Shown: positions 11,451 to 20,649 of the stretch, in pieces
Numbering within the stretch: position 1 is the first letter of the stretch
How the letters are laid out: every line of letters starts with the position of its first letter
Origin: Hysterangium stoloniferum
Taxonomy: Eukaryota; Basidiomycota; Agaricomycetes; Hysterangiales; Hysterangiaceae
Direction: 5' to 3'
Assembly (NCBI GenBank): GCA_015178975.1
Contig: WHVD01000009.1
Coordinates: 62,001 to 126,000 of the forward strand
Length of the DNA: 64,000 nucleotides
Position numbers and translations under genes: made by a program
Notes under the pieces: model-generated
The model's database searches: none
Told to the model about the DNA's origin: nothing
The model's input: the letters and a program-made list of their open reading frames with translations, nothing else

Positions 11451-13475
11451 CTAAAGTTTGCGCAAATACAGCTGGTGTAGTTCTTGCACGAATTTCGGAT
11501 CGTTCTGCAAACAACGCACATCAGTTACAGCCATCCTCGAACCCAAAAGCAGAGCGAAAAGAGAGGACTCATTCATACATTAATCAAATATAGCACTTCC
11601 GCTACCAGACCCTCTTGGGTCAACATAGGGTCATCGACCCGTCGACGATTTCCGTACGCCTCCATCAACGCATTGCGTATTTGCACAGGAGGAGGGCTCG
11701 AGCTTGAACTTGCCCTTATATCCATGGCCTGAGGCACCGGTCTGTCCGACTTGTGCTTGTGTCTGCGCCGGTCCCTTCCCCGTCCTGATGTGCTTGTTCT
11801 ACGAGGAGGGCCATGCTTCGGCTGGTGCACATCAGACCCACTAATCGCTGTCAGCGCATCAAACAGGCCGTCGCCCAGGCCAGACACCTCGCGCTCGTCG
11901 CCGTTCTCGTCCTCGTCCATGTCCACACTGCGGTCGTCCACCAAAGCCCAATTAACGGCACTGCCAGTCGTAATACCGCCGCCGCCCCCGCTGCCACCGC
12001 CACCCCCACCGCTGTTCACAGCACCGCTCTCACGTGCCACGCGTCGTTTTTCCCTCTCACGCTCCCTCTTCCTTCCATTCCTGCTCCGGCGAGGCGAAGC
12101 AGTAAACACGTCGTCGTCGTCGTTCGCGTCCACGCTAGGGCTAGCCTTCGCATCATCGTCCCCCCAGCTCCGCTCGTCCTCTTCGCGCGTCGTATCTGGA
12201 ACAGCGACGTGTTGCGCCGAGTGACGTCTTCGTGATGGCCCAATGCCATTCGAAGCTGGTCGATCAGGGCTAGATCGCATGATCGGCGGGACCGTTTCTC
12301 GCCCATTAAGTGGTGCAGCATTATTGACGGGGAATGCACGAGACTTGTATGGGGCGTGGGTCGTCGGCAGGTCCAAGAGGTGCTGCGTGGGTGTCGGTTC
12401 GCCGGACGTTGACGCTGGTAATGGCTGGGTCAATAAACCATTGCCACGCACGGCATGCAATGGACTCGGGTTTGGGTGTGGGTGCGGAGCAGCAGCGGGT
12501 GCTGAGAGCTCACTGAGTGACGCCGAAGCAAAAATAGTATCCAACAGCGGTATACCGGTAGCAGGGGGGACTGAGGCAGAAACGTTGCGATTGGGGGGCG
12601 ATGGGGCGGGAGCACTCTCGAGTTTGGCGAGCAGAGTAGATAGTGCCGACACGGAAGTAGACGCAGATAGATCCGTGTGCGAGGAGGAATAATGTGTTTC
12701 AGGGATACTCTGCGCTTGCGCGTGAGCTGGTGCCGGCGTCGTTGCCCATGTATCGGGCCTGCGTCTAAATGCATCGGGATAGCGTTCTCCACGTTTGATG
12801 TATGAATGGAGTCTAAACGAAATGAGCAATTCGCCGGCGGATCAAAGATGGGGGCAAAACACAAACCGCATCATAACTTGGGACATGGCCTCCCGATCCT
12901 GTGTCACCATTGTCCACAATCCAATCGTATCCGCTGGAGCACTGCCCTCAGCACAATCAAAAGGGAAGATAAGCCACGCAGCACTTACAGGTTACTTTAC
13001 CAAAGGCTCTGTAGATGAGGTAGGCGCTAGCAAACTCGACGTCGTCGTCAGGGGTCATTCGCTGGATGTAATCACCAGTATTATTGCGATTTAATATATA
13101 GAATCCATATTTTGGCTCCTCCTCCCTATACATGCGCAATAAAAACGGTCAGCGCCCGCACGGTGTGGATGTATTATTCTGGTAGGGTGCAACGCACCGC
13201 TCGAAGAGAAACATGGCACCCTCACAGCCCTTCTTCTGCCACTCGTCGCCCTTATGATGGTAGACACAAACATGCGGAAACTGGTCGAAAAGGGTGGTGA
13301 TGGTCGGGTCGTGTCGCTGAATGACCCGAAGATTATGCAAATATCGCGAGGAAGGGGGCATGGGATTTTGTTTTATGGACACGGCTGGTGCTGCGGAGGT
13401 GTGCGATGATGTTGGTGTAGCATATGATCTTGTGCTTGGACGTGAAGGATAATTTGGGCGACGAGCAGGAGCCAT
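11451..13475 (-). CDS. DCP1: mRNA-decapping enzyme subunit DCP1 (589 aa, five exons)
   Basis: Reading along the minus strand, exons are 13475-13198, 13125-12989, 12933-12867, 12812-11579 and 11504-11451; introns are 72, 55, 54 and 74 bp, and the exons total 590 codons. The N-terminal ~160 residues form the DCP1 EVH1-like domain. In order: RYLHNLRVIQRHDPTITTLF, PHVCVYHHKGDEWQKKGCEG, FLFERREEEPKYGFYILNRN, then AYLIYRAFGK and IGLWTMVTQDREAM. DCP1 activates the catalytic subunit DCP2 in 5' cap removal in P-bodies. The domain is followed by ~400 disordered residues (Ala/Pro/Ser, a poly-Gly run, acidic and Arg-rich patches) and ends in a conserved-looking helix (LVAEVLYLIN, then NDPKFVQELHQLYLRKL). 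That tail corresponds to the C-terminal helix used for DCP1 trimerisation or partner binding in other species. The neighbouring La-motif gene converges on it; the link is thematic only. Confidence 0.93.
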
Positions 13476-13919
13476 CGTGGGCTTGCGACTGACGCTGGAA
13501 GGGTCTATGGAAGTGAGAAAGAGAATAACAGCATGGGCATCGGCAACGAACACGGCAATTTCCAAATGTGTGTCACAGCCACGAGACCAATTTTGCATTC
13601 TACAAGGAACCAAATACAATTACATTCTGTTTGGAAAAATACTTCTAAAAATAGTAGAAAAGGTAGAGAATATAGTTTACATGGATGCGGTGTGTGTATG
13701 GGAATCTGGGAGCATAAGAAGTGGAATGGTGGCATAATGATTTCATGAACCACGACCGAGTCGTTGGAAAGGCGTTACAGTTATGTGAAGTCATTCAACT
13801 GACTGTTGTGTGAGCGGCGAACGAACAACCACCAGGGTGCGGCATGCGGTATCGGTTTGAATGAGATCGATTCGTGTTAGGCCGTCCTAAAATTGCATGC
13901 TGCTTGCGACCTGCGCCTA
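13476..13919. other. Upstream region of DCP1, no gene seen
   Basis: 444 bp between the DCP1 start and the 3' end of the small gene on the same strand. It holds the DCP1 promoter and the terminator region of the small gene. No convincing open frame was found on either strand. Confidence 0.5.
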
Positions 13920-14147
13920 CTATGCCCTCTTCCCCCCCTTTGCCCTCCTAGAACCTTCCACAGCACCATTATTGCTCTTGGACGTGTCCAAACGCTTTCG
14001 CTGCAAGGCAGAATCCGAAGCGACGGAAGGCTTTGACTTTATCCCCTTCTCATACGCTTCCCGAGGATCCTGAGGACGAGCGAAAATAGAGAATACTGTT
14101 GGTGTGTTCGCAATGAAGGAAGTGAAGCTGAATCCTTGGGAAGGCAT
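13920..14147 (-). CDS. Tiny basic protein, member B of a two-copy family (75 aa)
   Basis: This is a single-exon frame. I choose the ATG at 14147 (MPSQGFSFTSF), although the frame extends 18 codons further to 14201. The chosen start places the shared motif FSIFARPQDPREAYEK at residues 19-34, matching member A at 3590-3793 (FSLFAQAQDPRDAYEK). The tail is Ser/Lys/Arg-rich and ends GSRRAKGGKRA, with no CaaX box, no signal sequence and no membrane helix. The two genes are on the same strand 10 kb apart with unrelated genes between them. A TATA-like element with near-identical flanks lies about 120 bp upstream. The function is unknown; a cytosolic or nuclear basic micro-protein is the most neutral reading. 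Confidence 0.66.
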   Translation of the reverse strand: MPSQGFSFTSFIANTPTVFSIFARPQDPREAYEKGIKSKPSVASDSALQRKRLDTSKSNNGAVEGSRRAKGGKRA

Positions 14148-14260
14148 GGTGAAGAATAATATTCCGCGACTCGCGCAGAAGGGATAATATTGACTGAACA
14201 CGGCGAACCTAGACGGTTGGTGGACGGTTGACAGACAAGGAGCAGGGAAAACAAGACCAG

Positions 14261-14268
14261 ATTATATA
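14261..14268 (-). promoter_or_regulatory. TATA-like core promoter element of the 14-kb small gene
   Basis: TATATAAT on the minus strand, about 120 bp before the ATG at 14147, with flanks matching those at 3924-3940 near the paralogue. Confidence 0.5.
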
Positions 14269-14710
14269 CTAATTTCTTCAAGTGGCTTCAAGCTACGCCC
14301 ATTCTTCTAGGTGGTGCAAATGGAATTCAGTTAGTAAATCAGAACGACATCTCGGCTAGATAGACGAAATAACGATGAAACATCCAATTAGTGGTCAACA
14401 GGGGTGCTTTGATGATCTGTTTGCTTTATTATCCGACGTTTTTGTCCCATTGTCTTATCGGCATCCTGAACTAAACAAAGGGTGAGACATCCACGTCCGC
14501 CGTATGCCTGGGGCACGGAGCGTCACGTCAGAATTAGTCTTTCTCTTTGGAGATTAATCACGTTTGGCGCCTGTTCTATCTGTGCCCCCTGTCGTTGGAC
14601 AGCTTATGACTCCAAATCTGCCTTCAAGTACCTTTACAGTAGCAGAATTAGTCAAAACAAATAAATAAACTGTTACAATTCAACGCCACTATTGGAATGC
14701 AGGGTAATAT

Positions 14711-14730
14711 AACGGGCTTGAAAGCCCGTT
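14711..14730. repeat. Short perfect-stem palindrome
   Basis: Nine-base arms AACGGGCTT and AAGCCCGTT around a two-base GA centre. It could form a GC-rich hairpin in RNA or DNA. Nothing coding is near it. Confidence 0.6.
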
Positions 14731-14872
14731 GGAGGGTCTCATGATCAATGCGCTGCATGAACCGGAACGATGTTTTGGTTAATGAAATATGCGGAATATT
14801 TTCCTTCTATTATCCCTAACCGATCTGGTTAATTGTTTGAATAGATCTATGCAGGGGCAAAAAGTACAAGGG

Positions 14873-15019
14873 CGGGGGGCGCTGGTACCTAGCCTCGTTG
14901 CCGCCACTGGGGTGGCCGCCTAAGTGGCAGTCAAGCTAGGGAGCCGGGGGGCGCTGGTACCTAGCCTCGTTGCCGCCACTGGGGTGGCTGCCTAAGTGGC
15001 AGTCAAGCTAGGGAGCCGG
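14873..15019. repeat. Tandem duplication of a 72-bp GC-rich unit
   Basis: Two copies, 14873-14944 and 14945-15016, differ by one substitution (GGCCGCC versus GGCTGCC); the first bases of a third copy follow. Each unit has internal inverted segments: CCTAGC near the start pairs with GCTAGG near the end, and TGCCGCCACT with AGTGGCA. It could fold as two successive hairpins. It is far more GC-rich than its surroundings. Confidence 0.9.
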
Positions 15020-15379
15020 AAAAAATCAGTAAACCAGATTTATCGAGCGGTTGGGTTTTTCATCGGTGGAGATTATACTCGCGTTTCTTTATCTCCCTGT
15101 TACAACCCGCACCGTAGCTCACTCCCATTTGCATGATCAAAAACAAATTTATTATATCGACTCAACTGGCTAGACTCATTTACGGTGGTCAGGCCTCACC
15201 GCAAGAACATTTATATATAAGATTCAAAAAACTAGGGTTGCTGCCCTTGCTAGTCTCCGCGGTTAGTATTCACAATGGCATTACCTTACCTTCTGCGATC
15301 AAATCAGGAACCAATTCAGTTTGCTAATATATATTAGTTGCAAACACTCTCTAATAACTCCGTTGATCGCAGTGTTCAT

Positions 15380-15567
15380 GTTGGCAACATCTGGCAGAGG
15401 TTCTCGGAGGAAGTTGTGCCATGGCATGATACAAACCCCAGTGTGGATTAGGAATGTTTGTTTGTGCTTGACCTAATAACAACGAAACAAAAACATTCCT
15501 AATTCACATGTGTTTGTATCGCGTCGTGGCACAACCTCCGCAACAACTCAATACGAATGTTGCCACC
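15380..15567. repeat. Foldback element: ~85-bp imperfect inverted repeat
   Basis: The left arm (15380-15465) begins GTTGGCAACAT and ends TTAGGAATGTTTG. The right arm (about 15484-15567) starts CAAAAACATTCCTAA and ends AATGTTGCCACC. The arms are inverted with roughly 80% identity by eye, including long blocks such as GTTGTGCCA/TGGCACAAC and GATACAAAC/GTTTGTATC. The loop is only ~18 bp. This is a MITE-like or hairpin-RNA-like structure. Confidence 0.85.
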
Positions 15568-17178
15568 AACGGAATGGCCGCAGAAAGCAATACCATCACA
15601 AATAGCATCCACATGTTCCATGGACACCGACAAGCACCCTTCGCACACTATGACATCAGCGAATACAACAACAGCCTGTTGGAATCCATGCGAGCGTCAC
15701 CGCCCTGCAGGGGAGTATGAGTATCAATGAGTCGAGGGACCTGAACAATACCCAGCAGTCTCCGCAAATACTCGCTTTATTGAGGTTTCCCTGTACATAT
15801 TTCAGAACACAAATGCCAAAGCGGGATGAAAGTCTGAATAGTTCCTCTCGATCAGGTCGTACCAACCCCCTGATGCAACCCCGGTGATGGTCGGCAAGCT
15901 TTCCGGCCCTTCCAGTTCTTCTTTCTGTTTTTTTCAGGTTTGTTGGATTGTTCTATGCAGCAGCCGAACCTCATGACTTGCTCAGAAGCATCAACGTGTT
16001 CAATTCCCAGCAGGGCGGGGATTGCCCCGCATGACCCTGAACCACCCTCAACTGACAATGCACCATGACGGGTTCACCATTATGTTGTGAAATCAGAAGG
16101 GCCACGGCATTGCTGGATCTATGGCCATGATCCGCGTGCTGGACTAGTGTGTTCCCGTAGATTTTTGTTTCTTTCAGAGGCGAGACTTGTCCGGAAGTGC
16201 AAGTCTCTATGGTCCAATTAAGGCGAGCACGAGCGATCTGTGCGCCACTCGAGTCGATTGTTATCACCCGCATATGTCCTTCCAGATCTGATGGCACCAA
16301 GGTGTGAAATCACTTCAGGTCAACTTCGCTGTAAGACCCCTGGCCACTTCTTAATTGTGAAAGACGTAGATAAACAATGCGAGCCATGCGTGACACACAT
16401 AAGTGAGATATCCAACCACCTAGATCTCAACTTGCTTATCATAAGATACTATATGATACACACTTTCTAGCACGATCCTGTAATATTGAAATATACCTAC
16501 TTTGCTATTATGATGTAAAATAAAATTACAGTGATAGAAAAATGAATTAAAAAGACAGGTCGCGGCAAAACATTGCATACAGTACTAATAGCTGCGATAG
16601 CTCACGATATGAGCTTTGAATGCCCTGGATTCTCCTATGAAGAGGGGCGCGAGGTGGCATGTGTGGGTAAAGAGCAGAGGATACCATTAAAAGATATCAG
16701 CCACCTTGGTCGTTTAATGGTCTCAACAAATCTCCGGTTTTATTCTGTGTTGGATAGTCTGTCGTAAGGTCGGCACTCAAAAGACCAGTGCGTGTCAAGT
16801 CGGGCAACTATGCCTCATATTTGCAGAATGGTATGTTTCTTAGTATAATACGAGCATTGCGACCACAGGTGACAGACAGGCATCCATGGCAGCAGACGCG
16901 GGCCGCTACACGAGACTAGTCAAGGTACAAAGAAACTAAGAGCCGTAGCAAATGTAAAAGAGGGATGGTGGGTGGGAAATAAAAAGAACTGTCACAAATG
17001 CTGCAAGCATCCTGTGAGATGAGATACGAAGGAACAGAGACAAAGAGAAGGGGAAAAGCGCTAGTGAACAATAGGGGGAGATTGTCACACAAAGTGACAT
17101 TGGGTGATCACTAAAGAACTCGGGCAAATTACATTTGTCCGATCAATCTTTATCTCACTCCGGTCTGGGATGTGTGTA

Positions 17179-17364
17179 TCACTCCCTTAAAATCTCATTT
17201 ATGTAGTAGTAGCTCAAGAACACTCCGAGGAATATCGGATATCGCAGGGGCCAATATTTTGGTCCTGAGAATGTCGGATAGGATGTGTACGCCACCATCC
17301 CGAATGTTATCAAAACCCGAGGTACTGGTCGAATGATAGGGCGGGTCCGGGAAGCTGGATACAT
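17179..17364 (-). CDS. Possible small membrane protein (61 aa)
   Basis: Single-exon frame of 61 residues with a basic, Pro-rich N terminus (RTRPIIRPVPR), a short hydrophobic segment (VLITFGMVAYTS), and a second, YPIFLGVFLSYYYINEIL, near the C terminus. Composition and the positive-inside pattern suggest a one- or two-pass membrane protein, perhaps mitochondrial. Its start lies only 53 bp from the start of the divergent inositol monophosphatase gene, which leaves little room for two promoters. I do not recognise a family. Confidence 0.4.
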   Translation of the reverse strand: MYPASRTRPIIRPVPRVLITFGMVAYTSYPTFSGPKYWPLRYPIFLGVFLSYYYINEILRE

Positions 17365-17417
17365 ATACCAGATTGATTAGTCAGCCACCTTTAATCCGGT
17401 AACCGCGTTCTATTGTA

Positions 17418-18790
17418 ATGGCGACTACAGAGCTCTCACCGCATGACTTTCTCACTTTGCTGCAATTCACCAAAGATCTTGCGCGATCAGCCGGAGAGCT
17501 CATTCGTCACGGTTCTACAGAGATCCTCCAAGCGGGCGATGTTGACGAAAAAAAGAACTCCGTCGATTTAGTGACGGAGTGGGATGTGCGAGTGGAGGAG
17601 CTTGTGAAGAGCGAAATATCGAAGCAGTGGCCCAGTTTCAATTTGTGAGAATCCGTGTGTTTGATATCCGTGTGCTTGATGTTAGAACTGCGAAACAGCA
17701 TCGGCGAGGAAACCTACGCTGCAGGCACTGGCGATCGACCGGCACTCACTGACCAACCTACATTCTGTGTTGATCCGATAGGTAATCATGTGTTCTGTGG
17801 CCGAAATTGAGGTCCCACTTCATTTGCTTACCAGATGGGACCACCAATTTCGTGCACGGATTTCCATTTGTCTGCATATCGCTCGGCCTGCTTTACAAAA
17901 AGCAGCCTGTTCTTGGCGTGATATACAATCCTTTCCTCGATCAACTGGTTAATTAATTCCACACATGAGCCAGATCGGCGAATGAACTGATCCTCTATCC
18001 AGTATTACGGCTTGAAAGGACAAGGCGCATTCGTTGTTCTTCCGTCATCCCCCCAGCCTATCCCCCTCCCTCTGGCTGCCCCCCGTCCTCTTGAGTCCTT
18101 ATCACAGGCATTATTGGGGGTAGAATGGGGCTCTGACCGTCGTTCGGCCGTCATGACGCGTAAGTCTGCGTCGTTTGTTCGGCTTGCTGGCGATGGGAAG
18201 GAAATCAAAGGTGGTAAGATGGCTCACAGTCTAAGGAGTATGGGAAGTGCAGCACTGAACTACGGAAGCGTTGCACAAGGAGGGCTGGACATATATTGGT
18301 ATGTGCGTAGCTAGAGTAATCTGGCTGTTGCATTTTACTGTGTTTCAGGGAGATAGGGTGCTTTCCGTGGGATGTCTGTGTAAGTGTAGTGGTTTTGATG
18401 ACAAGATCGCTTACCTAGAAAAGCCCCGCAAATAGGCTGGCATTGTGATTGCTCTTGAAGCAGGATGTTACGTCACCGGTTCACGGGACTTTTTTTTGGC
18501 CCATCGTGACGAGGATCCTTCTGCATTCACGGACTGGGACGAACTAATTTGGAGTAGAAAATATATAGTAATTAGGTGCGCTTTTTGTCCAGAGTGTGAC
18601 TATACTTTTGTTGACTTTTAAATGCCACTTCCGTCAGAGCTATCGCAGACACCGAGGTAGGTAATTTGTTTTGTGAATTCCATTAGTTTCACTCATGCGA
18701 AATTGGTCGAAGCATGAGAAAGGCCGTGACGCCCAGAGGCGTATTGTCGAGGATTTTTATAACACTGTTGAAGAATGGGACGCCATATAG
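17418..18790 (+). CDS. Inositol-1-monophosphatase (326 aa, eight exons)
   Basis: Exons are 17418-17644, 17699-17781, 17835-17947, 18003-18298, 18349-18379, 18436-18575, 18638-18656 and 18719-18790; introns are 50-62 bp and the exons sum to 327 codons. The enzyme hydrolyses myo-inositol monophosphates to free inositol with magnesium. The family signatures are intact. FIGEE (around residue 76) supplies a metal-binding Glu, [14 protein letters not shown] (about 99-112) is the first PROSITE motif, and [14 protein letters not shown] (about 246-259) is the second, with the metal-binding Asp. The length is slightly above the 270-300 usual for the family, because of a Pro/Leu-rich insertion after [10 protein letters not shown]. 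The protein should be cytosolic. QutG, a quinate-cluster homologue, is an alternative family label, but no quinate genes are nearby. Confidence 0.94.
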
Positions 18791-19270
18791 ATCACAATCG
18801 GTTGTTGAGCATCTAAGAGTAACTTCGTGTAGAATAGTTTTGTGCCCTAGATACACCCCATACCTGACATGTCAGAAGGAAGCAAAATTCTCAAGTAAAA
18901 TCAACGGACCTGTTCGTCCGTTCTTCACATAATTCCTCAGGTGCCTGTTTTTCTCTTTGAAACTGGCTATTCCAATTATATCGTGAATTAAAGCGTGTTC
19001 CCTTCGCTGTTTGGAGGAAATAAGTGGAACACACTGGGACTCGCTTGTTCATAGCAGCCTACGCCAACCTATACGACGACCTGCATAAATATACTTTTGA
19101 AAGTAATAAAACGCTTGCATGTCAGAACTTTAAGTGTCCGTGTCTTCTATTGTCGGAGCTCAAAGGGCAGTCGCGTTCCACATCCATCCACTTTAAACTG
19201 ACACTGCGAGACACCCTCACCTTTCTTTATCATATTTAACGCGTGAAAACCTCATCCATAAACACATAGA
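18791..19270. other. Intergenic, no gene seen
   Basis: 480 bp between two plus-strand genes. It should hold the 3' end of the phosphatase gene and the promoter of the next gene. Open frames at 18714-18932 and 19024-19239 have no domain or coding look beyond the last phosphatase exon. Confidence 0.5.
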
Positions 19271-20239
19271 ATGCTCGACTCTTCCCCACTTCCTGCGCCC
19301 CCTCCCCGAAAGCTCAAACGGACTGCCTCCGTTGCCTCGCTTCCAAGTCCACCGCCTAGTGTCCAGCCTCCGAAGAAACGAGCCAACTCCCAAAAATTTG
19401 ACAGCGACGCTGATTCTGAAAGCGAAGGTGACGACGCGGAGGACGAAGAGGAGGGAGCGGTTGTAGGCAGGAAATTGCTCTTCCCCACCGGTCCTTCTAC
19501 TTCATCGCTTCGAGCCGGAACGGACGACGACCCTTTCTCGGCGACGTCCTCGCGGTCTTCTAAGGACACCTCTAGCTCCCGACCAGATGCCCCTGCCTCT
19601 CCCCGCTCAAAGCACAAGGTGTCGGGGCCGACCCGGTCGCCACGAACACCACCTCCAGTTGAGAGGCGTGGAAGGTGTTTGCCTGCAGAGCTCCCCACCT
19701 TGGATGAGGATGAAAATCCATTCATCGGAGGCTCGCTGCCCAAGCCGCGCCGTGCCGCCCGGCCCCCCGTCGACATCACGGAGAGGCCTACTCTGACATA
19801 CGTATTGTACATCTCTATCCTCCTGCCCCCGCTATTCCGTACTTGACTATTTTGCAGCAAGGGCATCAAGACGTCGCTTCCCAATCCAAACTACCACCTG
19901 CCCCAGGCGGTCTACGAGCGAGCCCGTCTGCCGCTCTACCATCCGGATTACTCCCCGCTCCCGGTTTATCGACCGAAGCGGCTCTTTCAGGAAGCACATC
20001 CGAATGCGGGTGTGGAGGACGACGCCGAGGGGGATTTTAATGTCGAATTTTGTGGCGACGGCGAGGAAGACGACGACGAGCTGCGCACGCCTGACGGGAA
20101 ACCACGCATGGCCAAATATTTTGTTGATGCAGCAGGGAACCCGCTCCCTGATAGTGGCCCACAGGGTGTTCGAGGGAAGACCATGGATGCCTTGGAAATT
20201 GGCAGGATGGCTGTCGGTCCCCCGCGTCCCCGCGGTTGA
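19271..20239 (+). CDS. Unrecognised acidic, disordered protein (305 aa, two exons)
   Basis: Exons are 19271-19806 and 19858-20239, joined by a 51-bp intron whose phase restores a continuous frame (TYV, then FKGIKTSLPNPNYHLPQ). The N-terminal half is low-complexity: Pro/Lys/Arg start with a likely nuclear signal (PPRKLKRTAS, PPKKRANS), then an acidic tract (SDADSESEGDDAEDEEEG) and many Ser/Thr-Pro pairs suggestive of CDK or MAPK sites. The part from PTLDEDENPFIGGSLPKPRR through LPLYHPDYSPLPVYRPKRLF looks like the conserved core and has a short-linear-motif character. A second acidic tract precedes the C terminus. No enzyme fold is visible. A nuclear regulatory protein is a reasonable guess only. 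Confidence 0.75.
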
Positions 20240-20649
20240 TAGTCACAATGTGGCTTTTCCAAATTTCAAACACTTGACATCTCACCGTAGTACCGTGAGT
20301 TTTCATAGCAGATCGTTTTGTAATCATGTCACCGTATATGATTCCCCTGTATGAATACTTTCTACTCGTATTATATACTGTTGGAGCTTTCGTGCCGTCA
20401 TTGACAAGACCTTAGAATTCGCAATTGCTCGATGGTAGGGTACAAACAGCATTTTTATTTGGGTTACTACGTTTGGTTGTGCATATACATTTTCAGCACT
20501 ACCGTTAACATGGATAATGATATAATCCCTGGCATTTCCAGGGCAATACATTGATGATGGTAACATGAAGTGACTGTGGGAGAGGCCGCGGGACTGGTGT
20601 AACAAAAAAGCTTGGGTACATAGGGGTGCATAGTGCATACCATTCCATA
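20240..20649. other. Convergent intergenic region
   Basis: 410 bp shared by the 3' ends of the plus-strand gene at 19271 and the giant minus-strand gene. No gene was found. Confidence 0.55.

Larger units (their letters stand above)
14269..17178. other. 2.9-kb gene-poor region with repeats
   Basis: No intact gene is supported. It carries a 20-bp palindrome (14711-14730), a 72-bp tandem duplication (14873-15019) and a long inverted repeat (15380-15567). The minus strand between 15656 and 16300 has two or three overlapping frames with protein-like composition (for example GIEHVDASEQVMRFGCCIEQ) but no start, domain or splice logic; it may be an eroded gene. From 16330 to 17178 I see nothing. Confidence 0.45.

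Noticed and set aside
11813..12692. Plus-strand frames of 140 to 157 codons
   Set aside because: They are antisense to the low-complexity region of DCP1.
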